Origin: Gnetum montanum
Lineage: Eukaryota; Streptophyta; Gnetopsida; Gnetales; Gnetaceae
Assembly: GCA_015680685.1 (NCBI GenBank)
Contig: MNCI01025042.1
Location: 103,784 to 163,841, forward strand
DNA length: 60,058 bases
Direction of reading: 5' to 3'
Shown: positions 23,150-35,239 of the stretch, one piece after another
How the letters are laid out: each line of letters starts with the position of its first letter
How positions within the stretch are numbered: position 1 is the stretch's first letter
Translations under genes and position numbers: made by a program
Notes under the pieces: generated by a model
Told to the model about the DNA's origin: nothing
What the model saw: the letters and a program-made list of their open reading frames with translations, nothing else
The model's database searches: none

Positions 23150-24050
23150 TAAACAAGGCTACTTAACAGTTATTGAAGGTAGGTGCAAACAGATAAAGTA
23201 AAAAAAAAAAGGCTAAATAAGGTCAAATGAAGGCCAAATGATAGTAGAATGAAATCAGATGAAGGTTAAATGATGGTCAAGCTCCATTCGATGATGTTAA
23301 TTAAGGACAAAACATAGTCAACAAAGGTCATATAAGGGGATTTGATGGTGGAAAAGATGCATCGAAGGCTAAAGAGCATGAAATACTTCTAAACTAGGCC
23401 AAATGGTAATTAACTAAGGCCAAATGATGGTTTAGCACCATCAAATAATGTTGAACAAGGCAAAAACATGGTCAAAAAAGGTCATAGGGCATAGGATAAG
23501 GCAGATGGGGTGAATCAAGAGGCTAACTATTGTGGAACAAAGCCACATGGTAGCCCAATGATACCAAATGGGATCAAATGGATCCCAAATGGTGATCAAA
23601 TGAGGCCAAATGACTACTTAAGAATGATCAAGCACCTCCACAAGATGTCAAACAAGGCCAAAACATAGTCAACCAAGGTTATAAAGGTTAAAACAAAGTG
23701 GATAGGGTAGATATAAGGCCCACTAACATAGAATATAGCTAAATGATAGCCAAAAAATGATAATTGATGTTATATGAGACTCAAATGATGGTCAAATCCC
23801 ATGAATGATTCTCTAAAGGGTAAAATAAAGGCACAATGATGTCTGGTCAAGTAAATTGTAGTTAAACCCAGTTTTCCAAGGTTAAATGATTCCAAATGAT
23901 AGAGAAATTTGATGGAATAAAGCCAAATGATATTAAGATGAAAAAAATGAAACAAAATGACATCAAATGATAGGGCAACAAAGGTCAGTAGTGCATACTA
24001 AGGTCAATTCAAGTTAAGACATAATGAAATAAGATCAAATGGATTAAGGT
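23150..24050. repeat. Degenerate tandem repeat, about 155-195 bp units rich in CAAATGATGG
   Basis: A larger unit containing CAAGCACC ... AACAAGGCCAAAACATAGTCAA (about 22 bases, given in two parts) recurs near 23279, 23435 and 23629, with a weak copy near 23793. Inside it the short motif GGCCAAATGATGG is repeated many times. It follows the Gypsy-1 spacer where gag-protease would be expected, so gag and protease appear to be missing. No open frame. Confidence 0.7.
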
Positions 24051-24059
24051 AGGAAACAT

Positions 24060-24458
24060 ATGAAAAAAAATTATCAATATTGATAATCAAGTTTAGATTT
24101 TGGTAGTTTTAGGCCTTAGTGGACCATGGTGTAGGTCTACAGGATTGACAAGTGAGTTTGGGCACTTGGTGGGGTTGTTTGAAGTTAAAATTGAGATCTT
24201 TTGTTGTGACAATGCTGGGGCCAACTAGGACTATGCTAGCCAACATAGTTTTGTATGGCCAGTTTTGGGTTCTTGATGCTATATATGACTAGCATAGTAG
24301 ATTGGAACTAAAGATTGATGAATTTTGGCATTGTTTTGATCCTTGGGAAGTTATAAATCATGCAAAGACTAATGACTACATTGGCTAGCATAGTCCTAGC
24401 ATAGATGCATTGTAAAGGTGGGTTTCTGGGATCTTAGAGTTGCTACTAGTATTCCATA
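24060..24458. other. Segment W, left piece (repeat-rich, origin unknown)
   Basis: Contains GACTATGCTAGCCAACATAG, GACTAGCATAGTAG and GACTACATTGGCTAGCATAG, that is, loose inverted copies of ACTACGCTAGC. It is cut by Copia-2 at 24458 and continues at 30703. It looks like a U3-type repeat zone of an LTR, but no termini were found. Confidence 0.45.
24454..24458. repeat. Target-site duplication CCATA (left) of Copia-2
   Basis: CCATA stands before the 5' LTR and at 30703-30707 after the 3' LTR. Confidence 0.85.
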
Positions 24459-25706
24459 TGTTGACCTTTTGGTATGTATTAACCTAAAGGAAAAAGGAGA
24501 ATAAAGAATTTTTATTGTGATTGACGTACTTATTGGTCATGAACAAGAACTCAATGCAACAAGAACTATAATGAAATGACAAAGTAAAGACTACATGGGC
24601 AAGATGAGAACATGAATGAGCTTGGAATGAAATTAAAGACTACAAATCAAATAAATATGCTCCAAGGATTGAGAAGAAGTTAAATCAACAAGAGAAAGCT
24701 TTAGGAACTAGAGCTCAAAAGTTGAGAAGACGTCTCCAAGGAATAGAAGACATCTTGGTTGAGAGGAGTGCATTCATAGGAAGACGTCTCCTATTTTTGG
24801 GAGATGTCTCCAAAAAAAGGAGATGTCTTCTTTGGAAAGAATATGTCTCCCTAGAGACATCCCATCTTGAAAGGAGGCATATTTCTAGAGTTGAAGCTAA
24901 TTTCAAAAAAACATCCCAATCTTGAAGCAAATGTCTACACTAGCCATTAGATAGCTGTTACACAAATTCTCAGGTGTTTTTAGAAACTTTAATGCTATAA
25001 GTAAACTTCAAATTATTAGGTATTAGGTATGAATTATCAACATCAAAGCTATCATTTTCTATTCCATGCTATTATAGTTATGTACTTAATTTGTCATATC
25101 ATTTGCTTACTTTTTTGTAGAACTATGCTTAAAAGTACAAGGATCTATAATATAAGTTACACTCTTTCCTTGTGTTTTTATTTTTCTCTTTCTTGTTGCC
25201 TTATAAGATTGATGTACTTCTTGTAAGAAGACATCATCATTGAGCTTGTCAAGAACCTATGGGATTGAGTGTTTGTGTAGCATCAAAACACTCCAGAGTG
25301 GTGCTTAATTTTGTAAAGGTTGTGGGATCCTTGAAACCACATTTTGGGCTTGTTGGGACCTTGTGCGATTGTGTGGCTTCAAGGTGACAAAACACTCCAA
25401 AGTAGATCTCAAAGCTTGTATAGGTGTGGTGCCCTTTAAACTACTCTTAAACTTGTTAAAACCTTATGGGGTTGAGAGTTGTTGTAGTGACAAAAATCTC
25501 CTTAATAGAGCTCAAGCTTTGTAAAGTTTGTGGTGTCCTCTAAACCACATTTTGGAAGAAACATTATCTAGAGGTATGTAAGGAATCTACCCTCTAACTA
25601 TGGACTACCCAAGTTGGGGATCCATGTAATTCTTGTGTTTTTTTTAACAAGTGTTTCTTGTGATTTGCAGAACTTATTGATCCCCCTTCTAAGTTCTCTA
25701 TCCTCA
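24459..25706 (+). mobile_element. Copia-2 5' LTR
   Basis: 1248 bp, TGTTGACCTTTTGGTATG to ATCCTCA, the same family as the Copia-1 LTRs. It carries an AGACGTCT array (24725-24930) and a TATA-like GCTATAAGTA at 24994-25003. The end is followed directly by the primer-binding site. Confidence 0.92.
24725..24930. repeat. AGACGTCT palindrome array in Copia-2 5' LTR
   Basis: Two copies keep the CG as AGACGTCTCC (near 24728 and 24782); others read AGACATC or AGATGTCTCC. The array lies about 70-270 bp upstream of the TATA-like element. Confidence 0.8.
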
Positions 25707-25708
25707 AG

Positions 25709-25725
25709 TGGTATTAAAGCCTGGT
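25709..25725 (+). other. Copia-2 primer-binding site
   Basis: TGGTATTAAAGCCTGGT begins two bases after the 5' LTR. It equals the initiator-Met-tRNA site TGGTATCAGAGCC with two C/G-to-T/A changes. Confidence 0.88.
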
Positions 25726-25761
25726 ACTCTTACACTTAACATTAACATTCAAGAGTGAACT

Positions 25762-27350
25762 ATGGAAGGAACATTGTACAAAAAGTCACCTATGTTTGAT
25801 GGGTTTGATTTTTCCTACTAGATGGCAAGGATACAAGGCTTGTTTGAGTCAATGAAGTTTGAAGTTTTTAAGTCCATTCTCAAAGGATACACACCACCAA
25901 TTGATAGTGCAACAAAGGCCCTCAGACCATGAAGGAAGTGGACATAGAAGAAAAAGATAAGTTTATGTATGATTTCCAAAGCAAAAATTTGTTTATATTT
26001 TGCATTAAATAAGTTTGAATTTAATAGGATGGTTGTAGAACTACTAAGGAAATTTGGGAAATCCTAGAAGCTACTTATGAAGGCACATCTATAGTTAAAC
26101 AATCCAAACTTTTGGTCTTACAAAGTAAGTATGACAAACTTAGAATGCGAGAAGGTGAAAAGATAAAAGACTATTTTTTTGAGGCTAATGATCTAGTTAT
26201 AGAAATTAGGGCTACAGGTACAGACCTACTTGAATTGATGTCATAATAAAAATGATTCAAACACTTCAAATAGAATTTAGACCTAAGGTTATAGCCATGG
26301 AGGAGATTAGAGATTTTTTAGTTCTAAAATTTGATGAGCTTGAATGTGCTATTATTACTTATGAAATAAACCTCATAAGCAAAGGAAAAATAAAAGAAAA
26401 ACCCATTGCCTTAAAATATTCCTTAAAGAAAAGGAACCTATTGAGAAAGATGTGAGCAATGAAGAGGAGATAACTCTTCTCTCAAGGAGGGTCCAATGAC
26501 TTCTTGCAAGAAAATGAAGCAACTTTAATCAACAAGGACCCAATCAATCTAGATCTAAAGGTAAGGAAAAAGGTAATAATTTGTCAAATTCTAATTTTGA
26601 TGTCTTTTCAATAGAATGTTATATTTTTAGAGGAAGAGGCCATGTGGCCTTTGAATGTCCTAGCAGTGCTAGGTTGCAATGAAAAGAGAGGATTGATATT
26701 TAAATGAGAAAATCCAATTTCTACACTAGTTGGGATGATGGTGAGAAAGGTGAAGAAGAAGTAGATGACTCCACAAAATATTCTCAACTCATATGCATGG
26801 CACTCACAAATGAAAATTCACTACAAGTTACTGATGAACTAATAAGTAAGTATGATGAAAGGTATAGTGAATTCCAAGAAGAAATTCTCATTCTACATTA
26901 TCTACTTAAGAAGGTAAGGAAATACATGAATAGAAACTTTTATGCAATTCGCAAAAAATCAAAAGGAGAAATATCATACATAAAGGCTGAGATTCAAAAA
27001 CTAGTCCCTTTAGATAAAGAATATAGAGGTTTTCTAGAAGGAGAAGTTCATGAAAAACAACCTAGGAAAGAAGATTTTGAAAAAGTCTCATAGGCAAATA
27101 CAAGCTATAGCTCAAGCATAATTAGGTTTGATAACCCCATTCATTGGGAGAACACTTTATTCATCTATAAAAATTATGAAAGAAAACAAAACTTTAATTA
27201 TCCTCATGTTGATCAAAATAGCGTTGATGCCTGGTCATGCCAAAAAGTTCCTAGTAAGGATATTTTCTAGGAAGTAGCAACTAGAAATGAAGATATGTGG
27301 GAAATTAGAGAATTCCTCAAAAATATGGTTAATATAGAAGGTGATTAAAA
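25762..27350 (+). pseudogene. Copia-2 gag (only coding region of the element)
   Basis: Start MEGTLYKKSPMFDGF at 25762 is a typical Copia gag N-terminus. Broken frames continue with the UBN2-like part (EIWEILEATYEGT near 26060, KLRMREGEKIKDYF near 26140, LPxEFRPKV-like region near 26270). The zinc knuckle is at 26617-26658, a C-x3-x4-H-x4-C pattern in which the second Cys is Phe. The open stretch 26704-27093 is the hydrophilic gag tail (129 residues, lysine- and glutamate-rich, probably helical). There is no protease, integrase, RT or RNase H after it. Confidence 0.85.
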
Positions 27351-29472
27351 ATTATTTTATCATAAAGAACTTATGAAAATAAATTGATGAAAGAAATTTA
27401 AAAGGTAAGAAAGTACTCCATGATAGAGGACCCAATCTCAAGCTTTATTAGCCTATTGCAACTTAATTGTAATTAAGGTAGGTTATGGTAAGTTTCTATT
27501 TCCTTGCTTACTAGATATTATGTAAATTTTTAAATACTTTATTTTTAAGGACATTTTAATGATCAAGAAAGACTAATTTGATTTGATATGCGCTTACATT
27601 TTTTAACACTATGAAAAATTAGCTCTAGGTTCTACAAATGTTAAGATAAGCACATATGTAGGAGGAGATATTTGATATTATATTTTGATTGACAGATAAA
27701 ATGCTATCATATATGAATATTTTATTATGCTATATTTTGTAAATGTATATTTATATTGTTGAATGAAACTTATGCTACTTTTCAAATTTTTATTGAAAAA
27801 TCATTTTTTGGATTCTTAACTAGAGTGTATTGGTTTCAAGTGGTTTAAAAACCTTGCATGTAACTCATGGACCAAAATTTTTTTGTTGAATTTTCATTAT
27901 ATGTCTTGTGATATGGCATTTTTTCTTCCCTCTAAAATAATAAAGTCCAATCTCTTTTGGATTATTTTTGATGACTTGAAGCATTTGAATTGGTACCTTT
28001 AATGTAATTCATGCATCTTCTGAGAAAAGAACCTTTTCAAAAAAAAAAAAATTCCTTGAGAATATGAATTATGTGCTATCTTTATCATAAAATACTACTA
28101 ATGAAAGGTCTTCTTTCAAAAGTCTGCATACGTGATCTTATAATTTCTATGCAACATGGAGATCCTTAAAGGTTCAAAAGGAGAATACTAGTCTCGCTAC
28201 AATAGATGCATTATGACCATAGAAACTAGAAAGAAATACAAGCATAGATGTAGGGAGAGCCTTTACCTCATTGATAGTTATCATCTAGAGGCCACTCGTG
28301 TAGTGGGAGTCTTTTGAGACTCTTATCAAAAGATACTTAAGCAACAAGACTTTCCACTCCAACACCCATAACTAAAATTAACCAAGAGGAGGAATATTTA
28401 TTTTGGAGTATGGAAAAGTATCCAAGGTAAAAGTATGAGTTAATTTTGGTCAAGATAGCTTTTGGATATTTCATTGTATGATGTATTTCTTTGTGATGGT
28501 ATTTAACATTTACATGGCTACATACAACTTGTCCAATGACATGTTTAGTTATTCTTGAGAGATTTAGTATGAGAAGTTGTATTGCTTGGATTTTTATTAT
28601 TGGATGTGCATGTATATACTCTCCTTGTCATAGAATTTCTATGCCTTACCCTTTTGTTGATGTTTCAAAATAAGGAGAATATTGGATGATTATAGAATCA
28701 TGAGATATTAGTTATTTGCTACTAATGGCTTATTGGTTTAGAGATAGGTTACTTGTTCTTCAAGGATTAACATTGAGACATTAGCCTTTGGTTTTAAATT
28801 CTCTTAAACATAAACTGAAAGGCTTAGATTAGTTATAGATCTTTAACTAAGAGGGAACCTCTTAAATGAAATTTGATTTGGCAACCCTATGAAACAGTGT
28901 GCTCATAAATGTTTATATCTATGGTAGTACTGTACGCTATGAATATATCTTTTTAGAGTACTTAATCCCTCTATTGCTAATATAAACTACATCAAGAAGT
29001 ACTCACATTTTCATCATGAAATTTTCTTATGACATTTTGAAAATGATTGGATGGTATCTTATATATTCTTAAAATGTGATGATATTAGAATTTGCTTTAT
29101 CTCTTGACCTAAAAGATTGCTCTAAAAATTCCATATTTATGTATGTACTTGTTCTTATACTATGTCATGTGTAAACTCTTTTACAATACTACTTGGATGA
29201 AAATTATACATTGCTTTGGTCTATCTTGTTGCTCTACACCACTCCTTTTTGATGATGTCCAAAAAGGGGGAGAATTTAGCTAGATTGGTCCTATATGATT
29301 TTAATTATGATGTGATATGTCCTATATGATTGTAGTTATGATGTGATATGAACAAAATTGACTTAAATTATGTGCTGAATATATTTAAACTAGTGTCATG
29401 AGAAATACTAAAATTATATGTCTTAATGATTTTTGGAGACTACTAACCCATTTTCTTAAGTTTTGGACATCA
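27351..29472 (+). other. Copia-2 non-coding internal region
   Basis: About 2.1 kb of AT-rich DNA between gag and the polypurine tract, where pol should be. Neither strand gives recognisable protein. Near 29240-29275 it has TTTTTGATGATGTCCAAAAA followed by GGGGGAGAA, a purine-tract motif common just before Copia 3' LTRs, so an extra internal polypurine-like site exists about 200 bp before the real one. Confidence 0.7.
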
Positions 29473-29488
29473 CCAAAAAGGAGGAAAT
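29473..29488 (+). other. Copia-2 polypurine tract
   Basis: CCAAAAAGGAGGAAA directly before the 3' LTR. Confidence 0.8.
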
Positions 29489-30702
29489 TTTTGACCTTTT
29501 GGTATGTCAAAACCTTAAGGAAAATGAAGAATAAAGAATGTTTTTTGTGAATGATGTGCTTACAAGTCATGAACAAGAACTCAATAAAATGAGAACCACA
29601 ATGAAATGACAAGGTGAAGACTACATGGGTAAGATGAGAACATGAACAATCTTGGACTAAAAACAAGGGCTACAAACTAAATGAAGATGCTCCAAGTATT
29701 GAGAAGAAGTTAAATCAGCAAGATAAAGCTTTAGGAACTAGAGCTCAAAAGTTGAAAAAGTGTCTCTAAGGAAAAGAAGATGTCTTGGCCGAGAGGAGTG
29801 TATTCATAGGAAGGTGTCTCCTTTGGAAATAAGATGTCTCCTTAGAGATGTCCCATCTTGAAAGGAGATGTCTCTCCAAAGTTGAAGCTAATTTTAGAAA
29901 GACATCCAAATCTTGAAGGAGACATCTACACTAGCCATTAGATAGTCATTGCATGAAGTCTAAGGTTTTTTTAGAAACTTTGATGCTATAAGTAGACTTC
30001 AAACTCTTGGGTATTAGGCAATCATTGTTAGCATAAAAGCTATCATTATCCATTCTATGATATTATACTTGTGTACTTCATTTGTCACAATAATTTGCTT
30101 GATTTTTTGTAGAACTGTGCTTAAAAGTATAAGGACTTGTAATATAAGTTACACTCTTTGCTTTTTTTTTTCTATTTCTCTTTTTCTTGTTGCCTTGCAG
30201 GGTTGGTGTGCTTCTTGTGAGAAGGCATTATCATTGAGCTTATCAGAATAATGTGGAATTGAGTGTTTTTGTAGCATCAAAACACTCTAGAGTGGAGCTT
30301 AATTTTGTAAAGGTTCTCAGATCCTTGAAACCACATTCTAAGCTTGTTGGAACCTTGTTGGATTAAGTGGTTTTTTAGTGATGAAACACTTTGGAGTAGA
30401 TCTCAAAGCTTGTAGAGGGTGTGGTGCCCTTTAAAACACTCTTGAACTTGTAGGGATCTTGTGGGGTTGAGGGTTTTTGTAGTGATGAAACTCTCCTTAT
30501 TAGAGCTTAAACTTTGCAAAGGTTTTGGTGTCCTCTAAATTACATTTTGGAAGAAACAAAGTTTAGAGGTGTGCAAGGAATATTTCCTTCAAGTGTGGAC
30601 TACTTAGGTTGGGGAACCATGTAATTATTATGTTTTTTGTAATAGGTGTTGCTTGCAATTTGGGAAACTTATTCATCCCCCCTTCTAAGTTTTCAATCCT
30701 TA
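29489..30702 (+). mobile_element. Copia-2 3' LTR
   Basis: Begins TTTTGACCTTTTGGTATG (first TG mutated to TT) and ends TTTCAATCCTTA, with CA changed to TA. It aligns along its length with 24459-25706. TATA-like GCTATAAGTAG at 29985-29995. Followed by CCATA at 30703-30707. Confidence 0.9.
29755..29925. repeat. AGACGTCT-derived array in Copia-2 3' LTR
   Basis: No unit keeps CG here: all read AGATGTCT, AGACATC or AAGTGTCT. A segment of about 30 bp (one and a half units) present in the 5' LTR near 24785-24830 is missing. Confidence 0.75.
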
Positions 30703-32617
30703 CCATAAGCTTCCTAGGGTAGCATAAGGTCTAGGAAAGATTGAATATATCATTTGGAAGTTAGAAAAAGCTACTAAAAGTGGGGTTTTGATATCAACAC
30801 CTCATGACTACACTAGCTAGCATAGTTGAAGATTGCTCCAAGTAGTTAAGCTAAAATCTAAGTTTTTCTTGGTTGAACAAGGCCAAACTGCACCTAGCTT
30901 CAGGAGTTTAGGGTTCTAGGCTTTTGGAATCAAGTTTTTAGCCATTTTGAATGTTTTTTTTGATAGTTAAACTACGTTGGAATAAGGAATACACTTAGAC
31001 CAATGTAGCCCCAAGCTTACTTTAGTGTAGATGAATGGAATCTGGTATTCCCATGGTCCAAACAAGGTGAAATTGTGACTAGGAAATGTCGAGTAATGTT
31101 CTAGCTAGCTAGCATAGTCCTAATCTTCCTTAGCATAGTCTCAAGGTGGAAATGGAACTTAACCTTGCTTTTTTTATATAGTTTGTAAGTGCAAGATCAC
31201 CAAAGGTTCTGAAGGATTTTTAAGATCAAGATATGTTAATTTGAAGGTTATTTTTAGTTTTGAATGATTCATCCTCTTCTAGCTACCCTAGGACTATGCT
31301 GGCTAACATAGTCCTAGCCATCCTAAGTGTAGTTTGAAGGTGGGAGTAAGAAATGTTTTATTTTTTCTTAGTTTCCTTAGGTTTCATGCTTTTCAGAGAC
31401 TTTGGGGTTTAAGATGTGTCATCTTAGAGGGTATTTTTAGCTTTTGGTATTTATTCCTTGCTTAAATACACTAGGACTACACTAGCCAATGTAGTTGAGG
31501 TATCCCCTAGCATAGTCCATGTAATAAAAATTATTTATAGTGCTTTTTGATTGGTTTTATAAAGTTTCAAAGTTGTCAGAGGCTTTGGCTAGGGTTTGGT
31601 GCATGGTTTGCTAATTTTGGAGTTGATTGGAAGTTTAATTGATGGTAGAAGATATTATACCACTTGTGACTATGCTAGCTAGTGTAGTCAGGGTACTAGC
31701 TAGTGTAGTTACTCTAAATAGTAAGTTTTAGTGTGAGTTTTGGCCTTGGTATCCAGTTTCTTTCAATGCCAACACTTGGTTTCCCACTTTGGGCATAAGG
31801 TTCTATGGCATGTATGGATGGTTGAAAGGTGGGAGTTGGCAATATTTTGGATTTGGAATCCATTTCAAGGCTTTTGGATGCTTAAACCCTAGTGTAGTTA
31901 CCATGGAGAAGTTAAAAATCCAAGTGTTTTAGGATTTCCATTTGCTTGTTAGAGAGTTGTCTAGTGGGCCCCATCCTAGGTTTGAATTTTTAAATGAACT
32001 AATTTTCCACTTATCTAGTATAGTTCCACTTTCTAATTACTACCATTGAGTTAAGTGAGACTTGGATGAATGTTTTGGAAAACTAGAGTTTTGTTAGTGG
32101 ATGCATAAGTTTGGGATTGATTACCAAATTGCAATTTTGCACAAATCATAATTCTGTCATCACTCTTAACCTAAAGCACCTAGCACCAGAGCTCTAATAT
32201 TATTCTTGCCTCAACCACACCTATTCCTAATGTAGTCCAACTATCCTTCCCCAAGGAGTAGGTGTAGTTGCTATAAGAGGCTTTCAAAAACTTAAGGATT
32301 TGGTTATTTCTACACTGTTTATCAACATGTCCAAGAAAAAGGCTTCCATCAGTAAGAATCCAACCCTAGAGAAGGTTGATGCCACTACTAAAGGCCTCTC
32401 CAACCTACCATGAACCTTGATTAGTAAGGGTTCTTCTACCATCACTCCTAAGTATGCAATTCCTAACCATTCTTCAAGAAGTTTTGTTAGAAATTTTGGT
32501 GTTCTTGTTTTTCTAGGTTTTTGTATTTATTAAAAATAAAATTTGGAAAATTATAATGTTAGATTTAGGTCATGTTCATGGGTTTTCAATGTTTCTCTGG
32601 GGTTGTTATTAGCCAAT
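30703..32617. other. Segment W, right piece with ACTACGCTAGC repeats
   Basis: Continues 24060-24458. Copies of GACTACGCTAGCTAGCGTAGT in decayed form occur near 30808, 31110, 31290, 31475 and 31670-31705. A TATA-like GCTATAAGAG is at about 32268, followed by the ATG at 32327. The rest has no coding signal. It could be an LTR with its U3 array, TATA and leader on the plus strand, but no TG...CA ends were found. Confidence 0.45.
32327..32413 (+). pseudogene. Possible gag start fragment (unrecognised)
   Basis: ATG followed by MSKKKASISKNPTLEKVDAT, 28 residues to a stop; similar-looking lysine/serine-rich codons continue in frame for a further 20 or so residues. It sits about 60 bp after a TATA-like site and is cut by Gypsy-2 at 32618. 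A retrotransposon gag N-terminus is possible; not recognised. Confidence 0.25.
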
Positions 32618-34726
32618 TGTTAGACCTAGAAAATTTGGTTGCTTGAATGGAATCCAAAAATCCCAAGCATAGGAATAGTTTTAACCTCAAGTCCTAAGGG
32701 CCTTCAAAAATGGGATTCAAGATGTCCTAGATGGTCTTGTAAATCATGCAAGGACTTATAGAAGTGTAAATGGAAATTACAATGAAAACATAAATGTAAA
32801 CATAAACGAAATTGGAAATGAAAACGAAAAAAAATGTAAACGTAAACGGAAATGAAATTGAAGTTGCAGATCCAAAATGAAAATGAGCAAAGAAATGAAA
32901 ATGTAAAATAAAATTTTCACAACATGTACTATAACTTTATTGCAATGGAAAATAAATAATAAGGTTCACATAGTACAAATTTTGTGCTAAGAGCATAAGA
33001 AGTTGCCTGTAGAAGCTTGAAGTTCATTGGAGATTGTAGGTTGTGTTTCCCATTCACTCCACAATCTTGATCCTTTCCAACTTCCATTTCTAGCAACTAA
33101 TTCTTATTTCAACTAGGTTTTGCAATATGGATATAGAATTGGTATTAATCCTTTGGAGAAATGGTATCATGTGGAAGTCTTTGTGCCCAGTGTTGATACT
33201 AGGTTTTGTTGCCAAGGGTGTTGCAAGGTTGCAATGGGCTTTTTGGTTGAGAAAATGCAAAAAATGCTATTGCTTGTGAAAAGTTTAGACTAGAATAGGA
33301 TCTTCACATTGCATTTATATAGCATGGAGTTGGCTATTTTTGGTTCTACACACCATTGTTGTGATTGTTGACAGATTAGTGTCAATGTGCAGGTTACAAT
33401 GATTATAATCCTTAGTGTAGTTACCATTTGTAATAAGTTTGGAATATATCGTAGCCACCAAAATCCATTTGTTTACTAAAAGTAGTACATAGAATTTTGT
33501 GACTAACACCATCCTCACTACATTGGCTTTGGTAGAATACCTTGTGGTTGTTGGCAAATGCCAAAAGTTGTGGAAAATGTGCAAAACGTTGGAAATGGTG
33601 GGAAATGTTGGGAACTACAGAAATGTTGATCCCATTAGGAAACATTGATCTCTTTGGGAAATGTTGTTCCTATTAGGAAAGGTTGTCTATGCTGGCCATG
33701 TGCAATTACCAAAGACTTGGGGTGACTACTTGTCCATTGTTGGAAAAATAGAAATGGAAATGGAAAATGCCACTAATTCTAAAATGGAAAATCCCAAAAA
33801 TTCCATCATTGCATCTTTGTTGGGTTTTGGTGGTAACTACACCAACTTGGAATTGCAAAATCCCATCACCTTTAGGAATGAAATGGAGCTTCCTAGATGC
33901 AATTAAGCTTCTAGGATAGAATAGATGGATCTAGTGTATTTGAGGCTATACCCCTCCAAAATCCATGAAAATGCTAATTTGTCATTTCCAAAGTATTTGT
34001 AGTTTTCCCAAGCCCAAATATAGACATACGGTACCTTTTCCATTTGGAAAGTAAGGAAAAAATAGCTTTTGAGGTATTTTTCAATCCCAAAAAGTTGAAG
34101 TATGCAAGATTATAGCTCATGGGCTACATATGTCACATTTACAATAAAGTTTCACCTCAACTTGAAACATGGGATTTGCAACATAAATTTTTGGTGGTAT
34201 TTCATTAGTCCATCTTTATTGATGTTTCAAGATTGACCCAAGAAATATTAGCAAAGAATACAAAATACCACTGCAGGTCCATCACCAACTTTCCCCCTCC
34301 ATTGTTGATTTAGTAGTGTCGAACCATGCTGAAGAGTGCTTGGGATGATGGGATAAGGTTATCATAAAGGCTATTATTGGCTATAGGAAATGGTACAGGG
34401 TTAATAATGAGTTCCAAATGTTGACATCATGGCCATGATATGGAATTGACATGTTGATCAATAGGTCTTTCATAGTTCTGCCTTTGGGATGTTGGTCACT
34501 TGGCAATGTGTTTGAGAGACCAACAGTTTTCTCCAAGGATTCTTTGGCCATTAGGCCCATCCTTTTGCATGTTTAGAGTCATTAGTTTGTAATTTTGGGC
34601 TTCATTGGCCATTTGGCTTCTTGGTAATTTGCTTCCCCATTTTTTTTATTGGGGTGAAACCTTCATTAGGTTTCTTTGCCAAGGCCAATTTTGATTTGGA
34701 TTTCCCATTGAGTGGGATGTGTTACA
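32618..34726 (-). mobile_element. Family-X LTR, copy X3 (3' LTR of Gypsy-2)
   Basis: Runs on plus from TGTTAGACCTAGAAAATTTG to GGGATGTGTTACA, so in sense (minus) orientation it reads TGTAACAC...GGTCTAACA with TG...CA ends. It shares all main blocks with X2 and X1. A GTAAACGTAAACGG simple-repeat zone is at 32770-32890. TATA as CTATATAAATG on the minus strand at 33313-33322. It is joined to the Gypsy-2 3' region. Confidence 0.8.
33313..33322 (-). promoter_or_regulatory. LTR X3 TATA box
   Basis: The minus strand reads GCTATATAAATGC at the position homologous to the TATA boxes of X0, X2 and X4. Confidence 0.5.
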
Positions 34727-35239
34727 CCCAATGGAATAGATGGTTTTCCCATTGAATGAAGTGTGTTTCATTCAATGGACTTGATGGTGGAGCATGAAAA
34801 AGAAATGTCTTATGGCGACAAAACATGCATGTCAAACATAGGTCAACATTGTCATTTAGGGTGAGTAAGGTTATAAATAGGCTATGGGATTGGGCTCAAG
34901 AAGTGGTAATGGTAATGATGTGAGATAAGTACTCTTGGTATAATAGGACAAACTCATCAAATCTTGTGCATCTAGGTCATATGGTGACTTGCTTCCATGA
35001 TGAGCTGCAACTACATGATGACTTCCAGGATTCATCTTGTAAGCACAACTATAAGAAAATAAGAAAATTAGACAAAGAAAACATGTTGTTATAGTGAAAT
35101 TCATAAGACCATATAAAATGATCAGCAAACGAGGCCAGCAAAGGTCACATATGTCACAAAATTTCATAGTTCACTTGTTGCATAAAAAGAGGTCATGTAG
35201 GCTCGCTTGTTACTAGTTGAAGAGGTCATTGATGCTGAT
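34727..35239 (-). other. Gypsy-2 3' untranslated region
   Basis: Homologous to 11857-11997 joined to 18184-18584 in Gypsy-1, but uninterrupted, which demonstrates the Copia-1 insertion. No coding signal. Confidence 0.75.
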
